Assembly: GCF_016861915.1 (NCBI RefSeq)
Contig: NZ_BOLX01000002.1
Coordinates: 62,001 to 126,000 of the forward strand
Reading direction: 5' to 3'
DNA: 64,000 nt
From: Apilactobacillus nanyangensis
GTDB lineage: Bacteria > Bacillota > Bacilli > Lactobacillales > Lactobacillaceae
In this document: in pieces, positions 63,583 through 64,000 of the stretch
Layout: each line of letters starts with the position of its first letter
Position numbering within the stretch: the stretch's first letter is position 1
Notes under the pieces: model-generated
Database searches by the model: none
Told to the model about the DNA's origin: nothing
What the model saw: the letters and a program-made list of their open reading frames with translations, nothing else
Made by a program: the position numbers and the translations under genes

Positions 63583-64000
63583 ATGACAAAGTATAAAGGT
63601 TATTTTATTGACCTTGATGGCACAATTTATGCCGGAAGTAAGAGAATTCCAGCTGCCAAGAGATTTATCGAAAGACTACAATCAAATGGGATTGATTTTC
63701 TATTTGTAACCAATAACACAACCAAGATGCCAGAGGATGTAGTTAAAAATCTAGGTGATAATCATGACATTCATGTGAGTGTTGATAATGTTTACACTGC
63801 CGGACTAGCTACTGCTGATTATGTAAAAAAAGATGCTGAAAGTAACCAATTTGACAAGACTGCTTATGTAGTTGGTGAAAAGGGATTAATAACTGCTCTT
63901 CAAAATAACGGTTTTGAAATTACTGATAATAACCCAAGTTATGTAATTGTTGGGTTAGATAGTTCAGTTACTTACGATAAATTAAGTAAGGCGGTTCTAT
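63583..64000 (+). CDS. HAD-IIA family phosphatase (NagD/YutF-like), partial
   Basis: The first 139 codons are present; the gene runs off the right edge. It has HAD motif I FIDLDGTIYAG and motif II FVTNNTT, with YVKKD and VVGEKGL in the cap, matching TIGR01457-type sugar/nucleotide phosphatases such as YutF. ATG 63583 follows GGAGAG. Confidence 0.9.
   Translation, partial: MTKYKGYFIDLDGTIYAGSKRIPAAKRFIERLQSNGIDFLFVTNNTTKMPEDVVKNLGDNHDIHVSVDNVYTAGLATADYVKKDAESNQFDKTAYVVGEKGLITALQNNGFEITDNNPSYVIVGLDSSVTYDKLSKAVL

Noticed and set aside
1-64000. CRISPR arrays, insertion sequences, prophage, tRNA or rRNA genes
   Set aside because: No regularly spaced repeats, transposase or phage genes, or cloverleaf-like segments were found; the tRNA-like signals are T-box leaders.

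Overview
The window is AT-rich chromosomal DNA of a low-GC Firmicute, and gene content and order point to the family Lactobacillaceae. Supporting markers are T-box leaders on valS and alaS, the comG–ytxK–ackA block, the ymfF–ymfH–rodZ–pgsA–cinA–recA–rny–ymdB–mutSL–ruvAB block, yrzL–ruvX–yrzB, ezrA and ccpA. The D-alanine ligase has Phe where D-Ala-D-Ala ligases have Tyr, as in vancomycin-resistant heterofermentative lactobacilli. I cannot name the species. There is no phage, insertion sequence, CRISPR array, tRNA or rRNA gene. The window is almost entirely core genome, mostly on the plus strand.

Layout. 1-2.1 kb: end of an ABC exporter operon, then ddl. 2.2-3.6 kb: DNA repair glycosylase tag with an XRE/Rgg-like regulator. 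3.6-7.6 kb (minus strand): yueI-like gene, rarA, a small membrane protein and a universal stress protein; rpsD with its structured S4 leader; a free-methionine-sulfoxide reductase. 7.7-12.5 kb: ezrA, cysteine desulfurase, thiI, tpx. 12.5-21 kb: T-box/valS, folC, mreBCD, minCD. 21-23.5 kb: a T-box-controlled amino-acid ABC importer. 23.5-31.9 kb: M16 peptidase pair, RodZ-like protein, pgsA, a one-domain cinA, recA (with a LexA box), rny and ymdB. 31.9-38.5 kb: mutS, mutL, ruvA, ruvB, yajC. 38.6-44 kb: nrnA, a DEAD-box helicase, T-box/alaS. 44-48.6 kb: yrzL, ruvX, yrzB, zapA, cvpA, mutS2, trxA. 48.7-53.6 kb: yslB (minus), murI, rdgB, two small surface/membrane proteins, ccpA, yebC. 53.7-59.3 kb: comGA to a comGG-like gene, ytxK, ackA. 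59.5-64 kb: amino-acid permease, two metallophosphoesterases, yutD and a truncated HAD phosphatase.

Functional themes are cell shape and division (mreBCD, minCD, ezrA, zapA, rodZ), DNA repair and recombination (tag, rarA, recA, mutSL, ruvABX, mutS2), translation quality and tRNA charging under T-box control, and the natural-transformation pilus.

The strongest unexpected observation is that the rny product keeps its membrane anchor, coiled coil and KH domain but has lost most metal-binding residues of its HD catalytic domain. The second is the comG control region, where an intrinsic-terminator hairpin, a ComX/SigX-like box (in the loop) and the comGA ribosome-binding site (in the 3' arm) occupy the same 40 bp; the same 7-mer box lies at nearly the same distance from recA. 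Several neighbours usual in lactobacilli (queA-tgt, ymfI, radC, the CinA N-terminal domain) are absent from their usual places, suggesting a streamlined genome.
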